Below are positions 1 to 12,300 of a stretch of 64,000 nt of DNA, piece after piece. The stretch comes from Branchiostoma floridae (lineage: Eukaryota > Chordata > Leptocardii > Amphioxiformes > Branchiostomatidae), in NCBI RefSeq assembly GCF_000003815.2, contig NC_049979.1, positions 10,889,381 to 10,953,380 on the forward strand, written 5' to 3'. Within the stretch, counting starts at the first letter, position 1; every line of letters starts with the position of its first letter. Below the pieces are notes generated by a model. That model made no database searches. It worked only from the letters and a program-made list of their open reading frames with translations, and was not told the DNA's origin. A program made the position numbers and the translations under genes.

Positions 1-1328
1 AACAACATGAAATTGAAACGTGAAGAAACTACAATCTATGCATCTTAATCACCTTGATATACACAAACCATATGCATGTAGCTCTCCATGATGATGTCAT
101 CAATTACATACATTTACTTGACCAGACACTCAATACATTGTAGAGTTAGGTTTTCTGCAATAATAGTGAGTAGAACACAATCACTAGTATCAGTGATATT
201 ATCATTGGTAGACTATTTCAAGTCGGGCTTGGCCCAGTTTATGGGCCTCCCCAAACCTTAGATGTGATTCTGGCTTGGTTAGTATGATGCCATGAATACT
301 TGCATTTGCACAAATTTTGTTTGTTTTGTAATGCTAGTTCTACACATGTTTTCAAAATATTGCGGTTTGATACCACCGTCTATTGACATGATATTGCTTA
401 ACACCCAGTTCTTAAAAGCAACAGATAATATTAGCCTGAAGCTAAAGGTGTACAACTGTCATATGCTTCTTATTTTGTACTTAAGTAGTTTTAGGCAATT
501 TTTCTTATTTCAGCAAAACAAACAAACCAGCACTGCCCACGCGGGCCAGCCATACATGGTACACCTGTACATGATGCCCTACCAGAGGGCTTTGTTCAGT
601 ATAATATAGATTTACATGTATCAGCCAGATGGAACAGAGGGGTATAAATAATAAATCACCCAAAACATGCCAGACAGTTATGTAACCTTGTATTGTTGGC
701 CATGTTGCATTTAACTCGCATATGTTGCTTATGATTTCTTGGCAAAACTACCCATTGGCAAATTATCACAAAGAATTCTATTCTTATTTATATGAGGAAG
801 GTCTTGTCTATGCTGACAGTATAACACACAAGACTACTGTTAACTTCTATGTGAAACAGTTCTATCTTGCCATTTTAAGTATCCTCCTTACTACTTAGAT
901 AAGTTTTTTTTGTCATCATAAGACATTGTTGCTATTCATGTTCTTTTTTTTACATTTTCCACAATTGTGACATTTAACTACCACAGGAGGCTGCAGCAAA
1001 CAGGGAAAACTAAGTAAATTATAAGATTTCTGGATTCTGAACCAGTCCTGCTTGCAGCAAGTCTTCATACTTGAGTATACACAGAAGGTCTCTGGCTGTG
1101 GTGGAATAAATTTCATTTTCAGCTCCATGTCCTAGCTTGCTACAGGTCAGCCCACAGGCCTGGCTCTCCTTCCTTCCACCAAGGCCCTGATATTTCAACA
1201 CCCTGCTAGAACTAGCCCTCTGGGAAGCTTAGGTACAGGGAATGATTGGATTTGGCCTCAGCACAGGCAGTAGCAACACAATAAAACATGTTCCAGGGTT
1301 GTGCCGCATGACAGAAATATAAATCAGA

Positions 1329-1547
1329 TACTGTAAATGCATTTAAGTTCGCGGGGATTTAATTTCGCGGTAGCAAGAAAAAGGACTTTTCGCGGTGGTT
1401 TTAAGTTTTAACACCATAGATTGCAATCTAATACTATAATAGAAAAATGTTCGCGGTGGTTTTAAGTTTTAAGTTCGCGGTGAAGTGGTCACCACGACCC
1501 CCCCCCCCCAACATTAATCCACCGCGACCATTTCTGCATTTACAGTA
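1329..1547. mobile_element. MITE with TACTGTAAATGCA terminal inverted repeats
   Basis: A 219-bp non-coding element begins TACTGTAAATGCA (1329-1341) and ends with the exact inverse TGCATTTACAGTA (1535-1547). Inside it the motif TTCGCGGT recurs several times (about 1349-1480), and a run of C lies at about 1498-1509. The short length, perfect 13-bp inverted ends and absence of an open frame indicate a miniature inverted-repeat transposable element. The superfamily is not determined. Confidence 0.8.
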
Positions 1548-3240
1548 ACAGCAAACAGAGACTGATGTACGTAATTTACAACCTACAAGCATGGAAAGGA
1601 GATAAGAACACTTTTAATCATTTTAGGTACTGGGATGAGGGAGTTTATCGTGTAGTGCACCAACGAAAGCACATCAAGGTGACAGCATTTTTAGCAGGCT
1701 TGTCCTTTCTACTGCTGTGCAGCTTTAATGAACTGAAGGTTTTCTCCAATCTTCTGTAGTTGCTATCCCTGCCACGTCCACAGTAAAATTGAGAGTATCC
1801 AGATGGTCTTATCTTAATCCTACAAAATTACACTAATCACATCTCATCTGATAAGAATGTCATGACACAAGAGCACAATCTAGCTTAGTTGTTCCTGCCA
1901 GGGATAATTGCACCGTTTATGCCAGACTTCAACTTCCTCAAAAGGTCACACCATGTGACACGTAGCCACCATAATAAGCTTGCTTAATTTCCTAAAAACG
2001 TCAAGCTACAAAAAAAGACCAAAGGTCTGGGCTTCAGGTTTTTGAATAAAAAGCACAGACTACAGGTCACTGAAGGAAACAAAAATTGCTACTAACATTA
2101 AGATTTGTAAATAGGAAAACAAGTAAGTGTTTCATCAGGCTAGTATTCTTCAAACTTTGAAGAAAGTGGCCAAAAGATACAAAAACGTCATCCGCTAAAA
2201 TCCCTTCAGTTGTGTGGATAAGAATTTCTTCAAAGCAAAACACCCGCAGTGTAGGAGTAGAACTATTAGGCAAGCGTATCCCCTTTCCATCATGTTTCTA
2301 GAGTCCAAGTTTAATCCTGTCACTAATCTGTACACACTCTCTGGTTGACTGCACAGTGTCTCACCAGCACAAAGCACATCAGTTAGGAGTGGCCTGCATG
2401 TCTGGGTCTGGTGTCTTCCCTTGTTACTGAAACCTTGGCCCACAGCCAGACTCAGCCTGTGACATATTAACCCTCCCTTATGTAACATTGGGGCAGTTTA
2501 ATACCTTTCAGACACTGAGGAATACCTGTGTGTGCTGGGGACCTGGGCGGCAGCATCACCTTGTCTGGGTGACATCAATCATTTCTTGGCAGCATAACAA
2601 AATGATATCATGTTGTTGTTTGGTATGCAGGGCTAACCCTGAAGCTAGAAAAAGTAATGAAATAATAGTGCTACACCTCCTTGTTACTCTCTCATCACCA
2701 CCTTGTCAATTTCCAAAATCAACATAGGTTATTTTGCTTTGATTCATCAATATTTGCTTATTCTGTACCTTCTTTTCACCCTTCCCAGACCTACAGCATG
2801 GTCTTGCTGGGGAGAGCCCTGGCAGTGTCAGCATATTTCCCTTTTCCTCTTTGTATTATTTACCCCAACAAACCTGACTTTTATCCAGTTTTATGTACAG
2901 CTCAAACAGGGAAGCCTTTTACCTGGAGGTTGGTGGTGGGATAGATGGTTTGACTTATTTGACAAGAGGTCCCCTTATATTAAAAACTAATGAGAAACAC
3001 ACAAGGTAGTGTTTAAATGCTAAATGTCACAGTTCCATTTTTGTTTCATGGTCTACAGGGATGAACATGACTTGGGGCAAAGTGTGATGCTTTTTCAATA
3101 GCCAGTAGGGGGTGCCTTGCCAAGTCTTGTATTTTTCTCATTTCAATAAATGTGTTAGGGTTCTTTTGCGTGCGGAGTCTTGATGCCTAAAGCCCTGCCA
3201 TGTGCAGGGCTGGCAGCTATAAGTGTAATCCCCATCCAAA

Positions 3241-3300
3241 AAGTAGTATCCAGTATTTAAATATACTGCTGCTGGGGTCCCTGGCACAGGGGTAGGCAGC
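3241..3300. repeat. Dispersed repeat, partner at 24179-24231
   Basis: The core CATACTGCTGCTGGGATCCC at 24201-24220 has a close match here (ATATACTGCTGCTGGGGTCC, about 3261-3280), with further similarity on both sides. This shows a dispersed repeat just beyond the last visible exon of the hnRNP L-like gene. It has no coding capacity. Confidence 0.5.
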
Positions 3301-3333
3301 AGTTGGCCAGGGAGAAATGAATAAAAGCAAACA

Positions 3334-6300
3334 TCAGGTACTGGTGCAAAAAGGATATTCGACCATGGCTTGCACTCCGTTTTTCTTGAAGATCACAATC
3401 CGCTGGACGGCTCCACAGGGACTGCAGATGGTGTACATCACATCCTGCATATGGAAAGAAGGGTGGGGGTTATGATCAGTATAACACAAGTATAACACAG
3501 CCATTATGACTCAGTACTTCAACAAAGTCAACCTTAGTTTCCTTCTTAGTATTGATAACAGCTTACCAGATTACTGATTATTTTCATGATTTTATAGACA
3601 AAATTGAACTTAAATTAAAATGTAGAAAACTTAATGAACACCTAGTAATGGCTTGAGCCAGCTTTCAAATTCCTCTACTTTCACAAGTCTTTCAGAAACT
3701 AGTTTTGAGATATCAAATAATCATTGACAAAATGCAGATTTCATTTCATTTGTCTGAACATCAGTTCATATAGTCTGTAGTTACTTACGGTAGTGATGGG
3801 GTAGGTGGGATTCAGGATGGTGAAGAGGAGAATGTGATTTGCATTTCTGGTATCCTCCGGTCCACTGGAAGAGATCAGTAAAAAAATTCAGGTCTAAAGA
3901 CTGTTGCGACTGGGATATAAGATCACCGGCAAAATGACAGACCCACCCAGGGCTGTTTCCAGATCTTGTCTCTCCATCTCAGAACAAAAATGATAGTTGG
4001 GACAAAAATTTCACCAAGAGCTTGAATAAAATCTGTTCCCTACATGACAGATTTATGAAAATGTACTTTCAGAGGCTAAAAATTTAACAACAAAAACTTA
4101 CAACACCTAGGTTTCCACAACGGTAAAGAAATCTAAGCTGGAGACAGCCCTGGTCACACCACTGTGCATTTTGTGACATAACTAACATACTGGTAGGCTT
4201 ATTTGTCTGTGTTGGACAGTGTACAGAGAGGCACATATATGATATGAAAGGTCTACCAAAAACTGGACACTACAGTTCATGATAAATGATGTTGACAATG
4301 ATGATGATGTAGACAATGTTATCATCAAGTATAGAAAATTGCGAATTCGAACAGAACATGTTTAGTATCAGTGCTAGTCAGAAAATCTAACCCGCCCACC
4401 CTCGGTTTGTTCCGTACATTAGTGCGTGTGGGCCACACCAAACACTTACTTGTGTCCCACTGTACCATTCCCTAAACGTTGCCGGCTATGAAAAAAGGAA
4501 AAAAAATCTAAGGCTTGAAAGCTGTCACCGTTATCTTTTCTTTAAACATCCCTTTAGTCAACTTAATCAAAGGTAACATAATACAAACGCAAGCAAATAT
4601 TGTTGAGTAAGAGATACTAATCTGAAACACAATGAGGGTAACAAATACTGATGTACAGAACTATAACTGACAAAAAACTACTGGAATGCTTGCAGTGGAT
4701 TAGCCATGTATCCATCCTATCTTGGCTTTGGTCAGCTCCTGCGATCACTTCCTACGCTTAATAGTCTGGCAACTATTAATAGAGAAACAACTGGCATTTG
4801 AATATTCACCTAAAATATAGGCGAGAGTTCTGATTGGCTCCAAATCACAAGGTCCTTCTTTACAACAGCATGGTGACAGGGTTTGAACAAGATGTTTAAT
4901 CCCTGTTACACTGCTTCTCAGACACATTGGATCCCGGTAAAAATGAGGATGCAAGGATCAAATGTTTTAATGGGGACGGGGCCAGAATATTCTGTAGACA
5001 GGCGATCAGAGGAGCGACTCAGCTAGAATGGGATGCTTAACAGGCGAACAGTACATAATACAGATGATCAGGAAGGACATGACTTTCTTCTCACAAACGT
5101 AGTACCAAACACGTTGGCTACTCACCCCGGGCGGGAGATCTTCTGGCTGGTGGAGTAGTTGAAGTAAGCTGGGGCGCCTCCAACGTAGCACTGGTTGGTC
5201 TGCAGAATGCAAACACACAAGACATTTAGATGTTAAATTTCACAAGTCACTTTATTTTATCATTCACTCTCGATATAATACTCACTTCCTTGTCACCTAC
5301 CCTGGCTAGCTATATTCATGTTACATGTTCTTGAATCAAACTCCAAGTGAAATGCATGAGACAAATGTAATACTTTAGCAGCTGATAGTTCAGTACCGCT
5401 TTGCTACTATCTTCTCGATTGCACTGTTAGGTTCCTAGACTTGCAAAGAACAGAGTTTGCCACTTGCTACATAGCTATCTATTTCTTTATATGTCAGAAG
5501 AGAATATTGCACATGCGCATGTAGAAATAACAAGACAAAACTTCAGAAGACAATCAAACCTCCGGGGTACAGACAATGCTGCACAGGTTACCCTAACACA
5601 TCATGATCACCATCATTATAGACAAGACCTGTGTGGCATGATTGACTGGGAAGATTATATCTCTTTTGTTGCATGGTAGGCATTAGTCTCCATTGTAAAT
5701 CATCGCCTCACGGAGAGACTTTGCTTTTGTCGTGCGTTCTGAGTTGGCAACGAAAATCTACCTGTTACACGCACCAACAGACAATGAAAATAGGAATGGA
5801 CTTAGGAAGCATTTTATGCCTTCCGAAAGATATTGGCCTGGTCTCTGCTGCAATCCATAGATAAAGCAGTATTAGGCCACGTCATAGCAAACAGCACCAA
5901 CTAGAGACACATGACGTGACGAAGACTGCTTAACAGATCAGGTCTTTTGGAGGTCCCTACTGCAACAGCACATAAGTCATTTGACACATCACCACAACTT
6001 TTGTGGGAGAGATATCCTAAAGCAATATTTTTTTTTTTACACCTACAATGTACAATACAGAGATATTCAATTGTACTGGACAGGTTATCTTAGCTAGAGG
6101 ATAGCTTCCTGTTGAAGCTGCAATATTTAGACTATAATTTTGTAATTGTCAGGTCAGCATACTGACTGAATCAGCATTTTGGCAAGAGTTGTATCGAACT
6201 TCCAATCAATTTCCAATTCCACAGTTAATTTCTAGCTTGGTTTGTATTGATCTTTTTTGTATGGCATCTGTCAGTGTACTTAGTTTCAAAATACATATGT

Positions 6301-9300
6301 AATTGGATTTTTGAACAAATACTTGCCTAGTAGTAGTAGTTACCTAATCCATAATGGACAAGATTAACAATTTTGGCAGCAGATGTGACTAGCTAGGGCG
6401 GCATACCTAAATGAAACATCAGGTATTGGTAGTGAGGTACAAGCCCAGATCTATACCTGTACCTGTAGCTCAACAATTAACCCGTGGTCTCAAATAATGA
6501 CAAACAGTAAACAATGTTTATCTTACCTTTTGATAACTCTTGCAAGAGGATCTCAATTCAAAGATTGTATAGTGTTTTGACAGTGCATACAATGTTATTG
6601 TTGTTTTCCAGTGCTCAAGTTCCTACCCCTTGCTGTGATAGTTTACTAATGATGCATGTACAGTACTGATATAGTTCGCATCCATGCACTGGAAAACTGG
6701 ATGGGTGGGTCCCAGCAGCTGGAGACATTCCCAACAGCCTGTGTATCCATTCAGCCTACCGATGTGCATACAATCTGTATCAAATAGCCTGGGTGCCAGA
6801 CTGTTTCTAGGGCCTATACAGGACAACTCCGCAGCTTTAGGTCCAACATACATACAAACTGGTAGTTTGGTCTTGATAAGGATAACTAAGAGGGAGGGGG
6901 AGTGAGAGATGTGGAAAAATTTCCTTGGGGATATATTGGCCCAATACCTGAGGAGGTCTCCTGCATAAACCCTGGAAACAGTCTGGCATCCAGGCTAGTG
7001 TCCATAAGGACCAGATACAGAACCACATGCAATGGTGCCAGGCTTTTTGTGTCTTCCCTTCAACCTGTGTCTTTGCTTGTGGCTGTTCAAAAATAGCACT
7101 CATGGAAGTCTATGATAGTAGCTGCCTTTGGACACCCATACTGAGGGGACTTTGAGTGACATAACAATTCTGCCCAATCTATCTGGATAGATCTGCTGGT
7201 ATGGCGCACCACACGACCAGTTATACCTGCTATTTAGCAGTCGACTGAACAAAACAAAGTGACACGAAACCTATCGTTACACCACTGATTGGTGGTTGTT
7301 AATCCAATTTTTCACAGTCCCATCCTTTGTTTTTCTCATCATATCCTGGAGGTAGGCACACAGTAATTATGACTGAAGAAGGAAACCCACAGGCTCTGTG
7401 TAAGAAATACCTGTTATCAATCACACACATGCCACCACCTTTGTGAAAGATATCTGGCTATTTTGTACAGTGACAGATTTACATAATAGTGATTTGTGCT
7501 TGCCAATATAACTCTTAAGGCGATGTGCTTGTAATTATAGAGGAGGAGGAAAAGGCCGGGTAATGACAAAATTTGAAGAATAATTCTTTGCTTTCCTTCG
7601 CTGAGTAAACATCACAGGCCCAACATTATAAAACACTAAACTAACACTAAGATCTGTCTGGTGTTTGTGTAAGAGTTACCAATTTCTGGCATAACTAATA
7701 CCTTCTCCTACGAGCAGCCTTGCTATTCATTTTCATTGCCTTTCTTATCAATAGGACAGTCTTTGCATTAGGACATCCCTGACTTTACTTTAAGCCCCAG
7801 GATTACCGTACCTGATTAGACATGAATACCTTCACCTTTCAGATTCAGCCACTACTCAGTCTACTGGTTGGACAAGGTGCATATGATGCCCACTTCGTTG
7901 TTTTCCTCTGTGAGAGAGTAAGCTTTCTGGCTACTCCTACCTGGACTTCCGCACCAATTTGTTTCTTACACATAAATAGGCAATTCTGTTTATTGCTGAA
8001 CAGACAACAAATCCGTGGACTGTCCAAAAACATCTGGACAATTTCCCCTCTGGCAAACTGACATTATCCTGATTACGTTGATGCTGTTTGGATACCACTA
8101 ATTGCAGCTGTACATCTGTGCAGGCCAAAAATGATACCATTCATGGTCAACAGAGCCCTGTCCTTGCAGTACAGTTTTCCCAAGAGTAATATTCACTTTT
8201 TAACATGCAGGAAAATGAATTTGTCAAATCATACCCCTCACCAACCCTTGAGAAGGCACTGTGCTAGATGTGTGGCATAGAAATGGTATGTAAACAAGTG
8301 CCATCAATCAGGTTACCATGTTGCACTTTGTTTTCAATACTGTAGATTCTTTCACATCCTTTCGCAATGTTTGTAACTTTAGTTTATTTAGCAAGCGTAA
8401 ATGAAATTTTTGCAATGTTTTTATATGTAGTTGATCTAATTCTGTAGCACAATTTGTAATACTCTCAGTTTTGGAAATAGGGACCTCAAGACTGTATGGC
8501 CATTTAAAGGACAGCATCAGAAAATTTTCAATTCTTTATTTTCCAGTAGTTTACTCATTAAAAAGTTGACGTACGTCAATTTTTACATTGATCCGCCTAA
8601 TATGACCCTGTAGACACGTTTGAACTTCGCGCTCTCCTCCTCTCCCCGCCGCGCTGGCCGATGACGTAATGGCCTCGTTCTGATCGTCTGAGATTGTATG
8701 ACGTCACGGATCCGAAACTTCTAGCCAGCCATTTTGCTCGGTGAACCTCGGTCCTCTCAGCAGTAAATAATCACCCCGCCATTCTGGAGTTCAGTTTGTT
8801 GTCATTGAAAATTATTTTCGTGGACCCGTAAGTCGCATTGTGAGCTGTCTACGAAGCCATAGTCCCCGGGAGACTGAACATGAATAAGCTTGCCTGCGTG
8901 TGAACCGCGCGGCGACGGAACGAAATCAAAACAATGGTGGTGGGGGAGGTTCACGCACCGTGCCATTCTGGACTATTACAAGAGCGAGTTCGGGTCAGTT
9001 CTTACCTTCTCCTTTCCGGACAGCACAGCGATAATTACACGTAAGCTTCCACGAATTTTGGTTGAATTCACAATTGTCCAACTGGCAGGGACATTAAAAA
9101 AAATCATTCTCTGACAACATACCCTTGATCGCTACATATCGAACGATCCCCCTTCCGCGCCGAAACATACATACAGCATTGTTGTTTTTACATACAACAC
9201 AGGCCGGCATTGTGAATGGCGCGAAATGTCGGCTTCGTTTCAGAGTCCGTGATTTGTTTTGAATGAACCCCCAGCAATCTCCGCCAAAGCTACATGATTG

Positions 9301-12300
9301 AAAAACCGACCAGTCCAGATAATTTACCCGAGAAACAGAAAATAAAGTGAGAGGCGAGGCGTAACTCGCACGATCTGTACAAGTTGCGGTGCTATCTGTT
9401 TCGGCGCGAAAAGGGGGTTGTTCGATATGTAGCGATCAAGGGTATGTTGTCAGTAGAACAAACGAGGTCTACAACTGTGAATTCAACCAAAATTCGTGGA
9501 AGCTTACGTGTAATTATCACTGTGCTGTTCGGAAAGGAGAAGGTAAGAACTGACCCGAACTTGCTCTTGTAATAGCCCAGAATGGCACGGTGCGTGAACC
9601 TCCCCAAAAACCATTGTTTTGATTTCGTCCCGTCGCCGCGCGGTTCACCCGCTGCAGACAAGCTAATTCACGTTCAGTCTCCCGGGGACTATGGCTTCGT
9701 AGACAGCTCACAACGCGACGTACAGGTCCACGAAGTTAATTGTCAACAACAACGGACTGGCTTCCAGAATGGCGGTGTGATTTCCCGCCGAAGGGACCGA
9801 GGTTCACCGAGCAAAATGGCTGGCATGGCCAGAAGTTTCAATTCTGATTTGTGACGTCAGCGCGCAGGCAATCAGAACGAGGCCATTACGTCATCGGCCA
9901 GCGCGGCGGGAGAGGGGAGGAGAGCGCGAAGTTCAAACGTGTCTACAGGGTCATATTGGGCGGATTAATGTAAAAATTGACGTAAATCAACTTTTTAATT
10001 AGTAAACTACTGGAAAATAATGAATTGAAGATTTTCTGATGCTTTCCTTTAAACTAAACATGAAAGTTTCATACCTGAGCAAATTTGACACAGGATTCCG
10101 CTCCATCTATGTCCTCAAACTCAACCAACGCTTGTCTCTTCTTTGGCATCATGATAACGTAACTGCAAGAAAAAAACAATAACAATGAATAGACAATCTT
10201 AAGATACTTTTTTTTCATTCGATGCTAGTCATCAACTCGTATACTTGTAGTCTAGCTTACCACGGATAAATCTATGGTTAGCCAGTGACAAGATTGAGTC
10301 AGTGGTTACTATGGAGAATGGTGTCCAGGTTACTACTCAGGACTGTCTCCAGGACTCGAAATTTGCTTACTGTGACAGGTAAAAATTTCACCCCATAGAT
10401 TTAAAAAATCTCAACTTAAAACTACAGAAAATCTATTTTCGTAAATATAACAAAGAAAATAAACAAAATCAGCTAACAAACAACAAATTGAACAATTAAC
10501 GTTGAAGACAACCCTGCATTGACTACATGTATATGATCCAGTCATACATTACAATACAACAGTAGGCAGTAGCATCATTTTGTTTTCTTTTCTGCAGTAT
10601 GCAAATTATACACTGCTGAAACAGTTCATTGACCCCAGCTGACCACAGGATACCAATTTTCAAAATTTGGAAATTGTGGTCATTAGCAAACAAGCCGTAA
10701 CTAAACAGTGTAGCAAAAGTAATGAGCAGACCTCATCATGCACACCCAGGATATCTGCTAGGAAATGAGGGCAAATTGCTACCATCTGGGCAGGAAGGAA
10801 ACTTCCACTGCTAGAGAAGTAATCTATCATAATCACAAAAATGCAATGGTGTAAAAGATATCTCACATGTCAGATATGGGGGGTGATGTTGAGTGTTTGT
10901 GTAAGGTCCTGGTATGGCACAGAAAAGCATGGGATGGGCTCAGATGTAGCACTAGTAGCAGAGCCAAGCTTTGAAGCAAGGAGCCTCCTTCAGGGGCATA
11001 GGGTGGGTGGGTTGGATTTTATGACACTGACAATTTTCTTCCTGACCATCTTTCTGAGCTATTCTTTGATTCTCCTATCACTTATCTTATGTTTCTCAAA
11101 TTTTCTGTGCCCCAAATTCAGATTTGCTTGGATTTTCTTTCCCTGCATTTTTAAACCCATGTGACCATATGGTTGGCCTGACCTGTTTACCTGATGTCTC
11201 TAGCTGTATTTGATTCAATTTGCTCCCTTTCCACACCTGCATTGTTTAAAAGTCCACTGTTGCAAAAAGTGATTGTCAAACCCAAAGCTGACCATTTTTT
11301 GTCCGTATGTTTTGTGACATTGTGTATCCAAAAGTGTGGTCAAGACTTGCTACACAATAGACACCAGGGGTTGTTAACCTTTAGTGGCCATTTAGGTGCC
11401 AAAAGGCCATCCATTGCCTCCAGGGTCCATTACAGACACCATAGACTCCATAAACCTTCCTCATACTGTTGAGTCTGAATGGTATGTGCTTTCACTGGAA
11501 TGTTGCACAGTATCTTTTTATCACCAAAGGCAATACGTAATCACCTCAGCAATACACACCTGCCCCAATTTTCACCAGAAATGTCTTTGAGTTACCAATA
11601 AGACAATGAAGATGTTGCAGATTTTCCTTCCCATATATAATTTTCATACCTAATGAGATTAGAACATCCTAAAATCTGGTTACTCAACTCCACTGTGATG
11701 TACTGCTGTAGCAGGACTTATCTAGAAAGCAAGCCTATAAATCACAGACTCCATCAGACACCCCTGACCCTGTCTGTGTTCCTGCAGCAGACTGATCATC
11801 ACAGCTGCATACACCAGGAGAGGGACTGGGCAGAAGGAATCTCTGAGTTGAAATGTAAATTATAAGCTATGAATGATCTGTTTCTGTCCAATTGCAGATA
11901 TCATTGGCCCTTCTTCCTTCTTTGAATCTTCCCCTTATCAATCCAAGCCATCTTTCTCCCTTCACAGATCATTGTCCCCATTCCTTAGCTGATAGGAGAG
12001 GGAATGATAAGTTTACAGTTTTAACAATTCTGCAGTACAGTAGTAATACATTGAAAAAAATATTTGTAATCACAGCGTCATGAATTTGTAATTGAGAGGC
12101 CAAGGCGAAAATACCACTGCGAAATATTTCAAGATTTACGGTACATGCTTTCTCTGAGGTTTCCCATTTGATTCATTCTCATCAGTATCTCAGAATCTCC
12201 CACAGGACCCTTGGTGACCAGTGATAACATGAACCAGTGCTTCCCTTCAATCTCCCTGCAATCTCTGGAGCTTCCTATAACACCTGTTTTGTCACTTGGG

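Larger units (their letters stand above)
1..3333. other. Gene-free flank
   Basis: No exon with convincing protein similarity is seen on either strand. The stretch lies on the 3' side of the minus-strand hnRNP L-like gene, whose RRM2 remainder, RRM3 and RRM4 would be expected at lower coordinates, but I could not find them here. It holds a MITE (1329-1547) and a dispersed repeat (3241-3300). Small open frames in it have no recognisable motif and are treated as chance. Confidence 0.5.

Noticed and set aside
8890-9661. Paired short open frames in the fold-back arms
   Set aside because: They are the same sequence in two orientations within an inverted repeat. Conservation is explained by arm duplication, and no domain is recognised.
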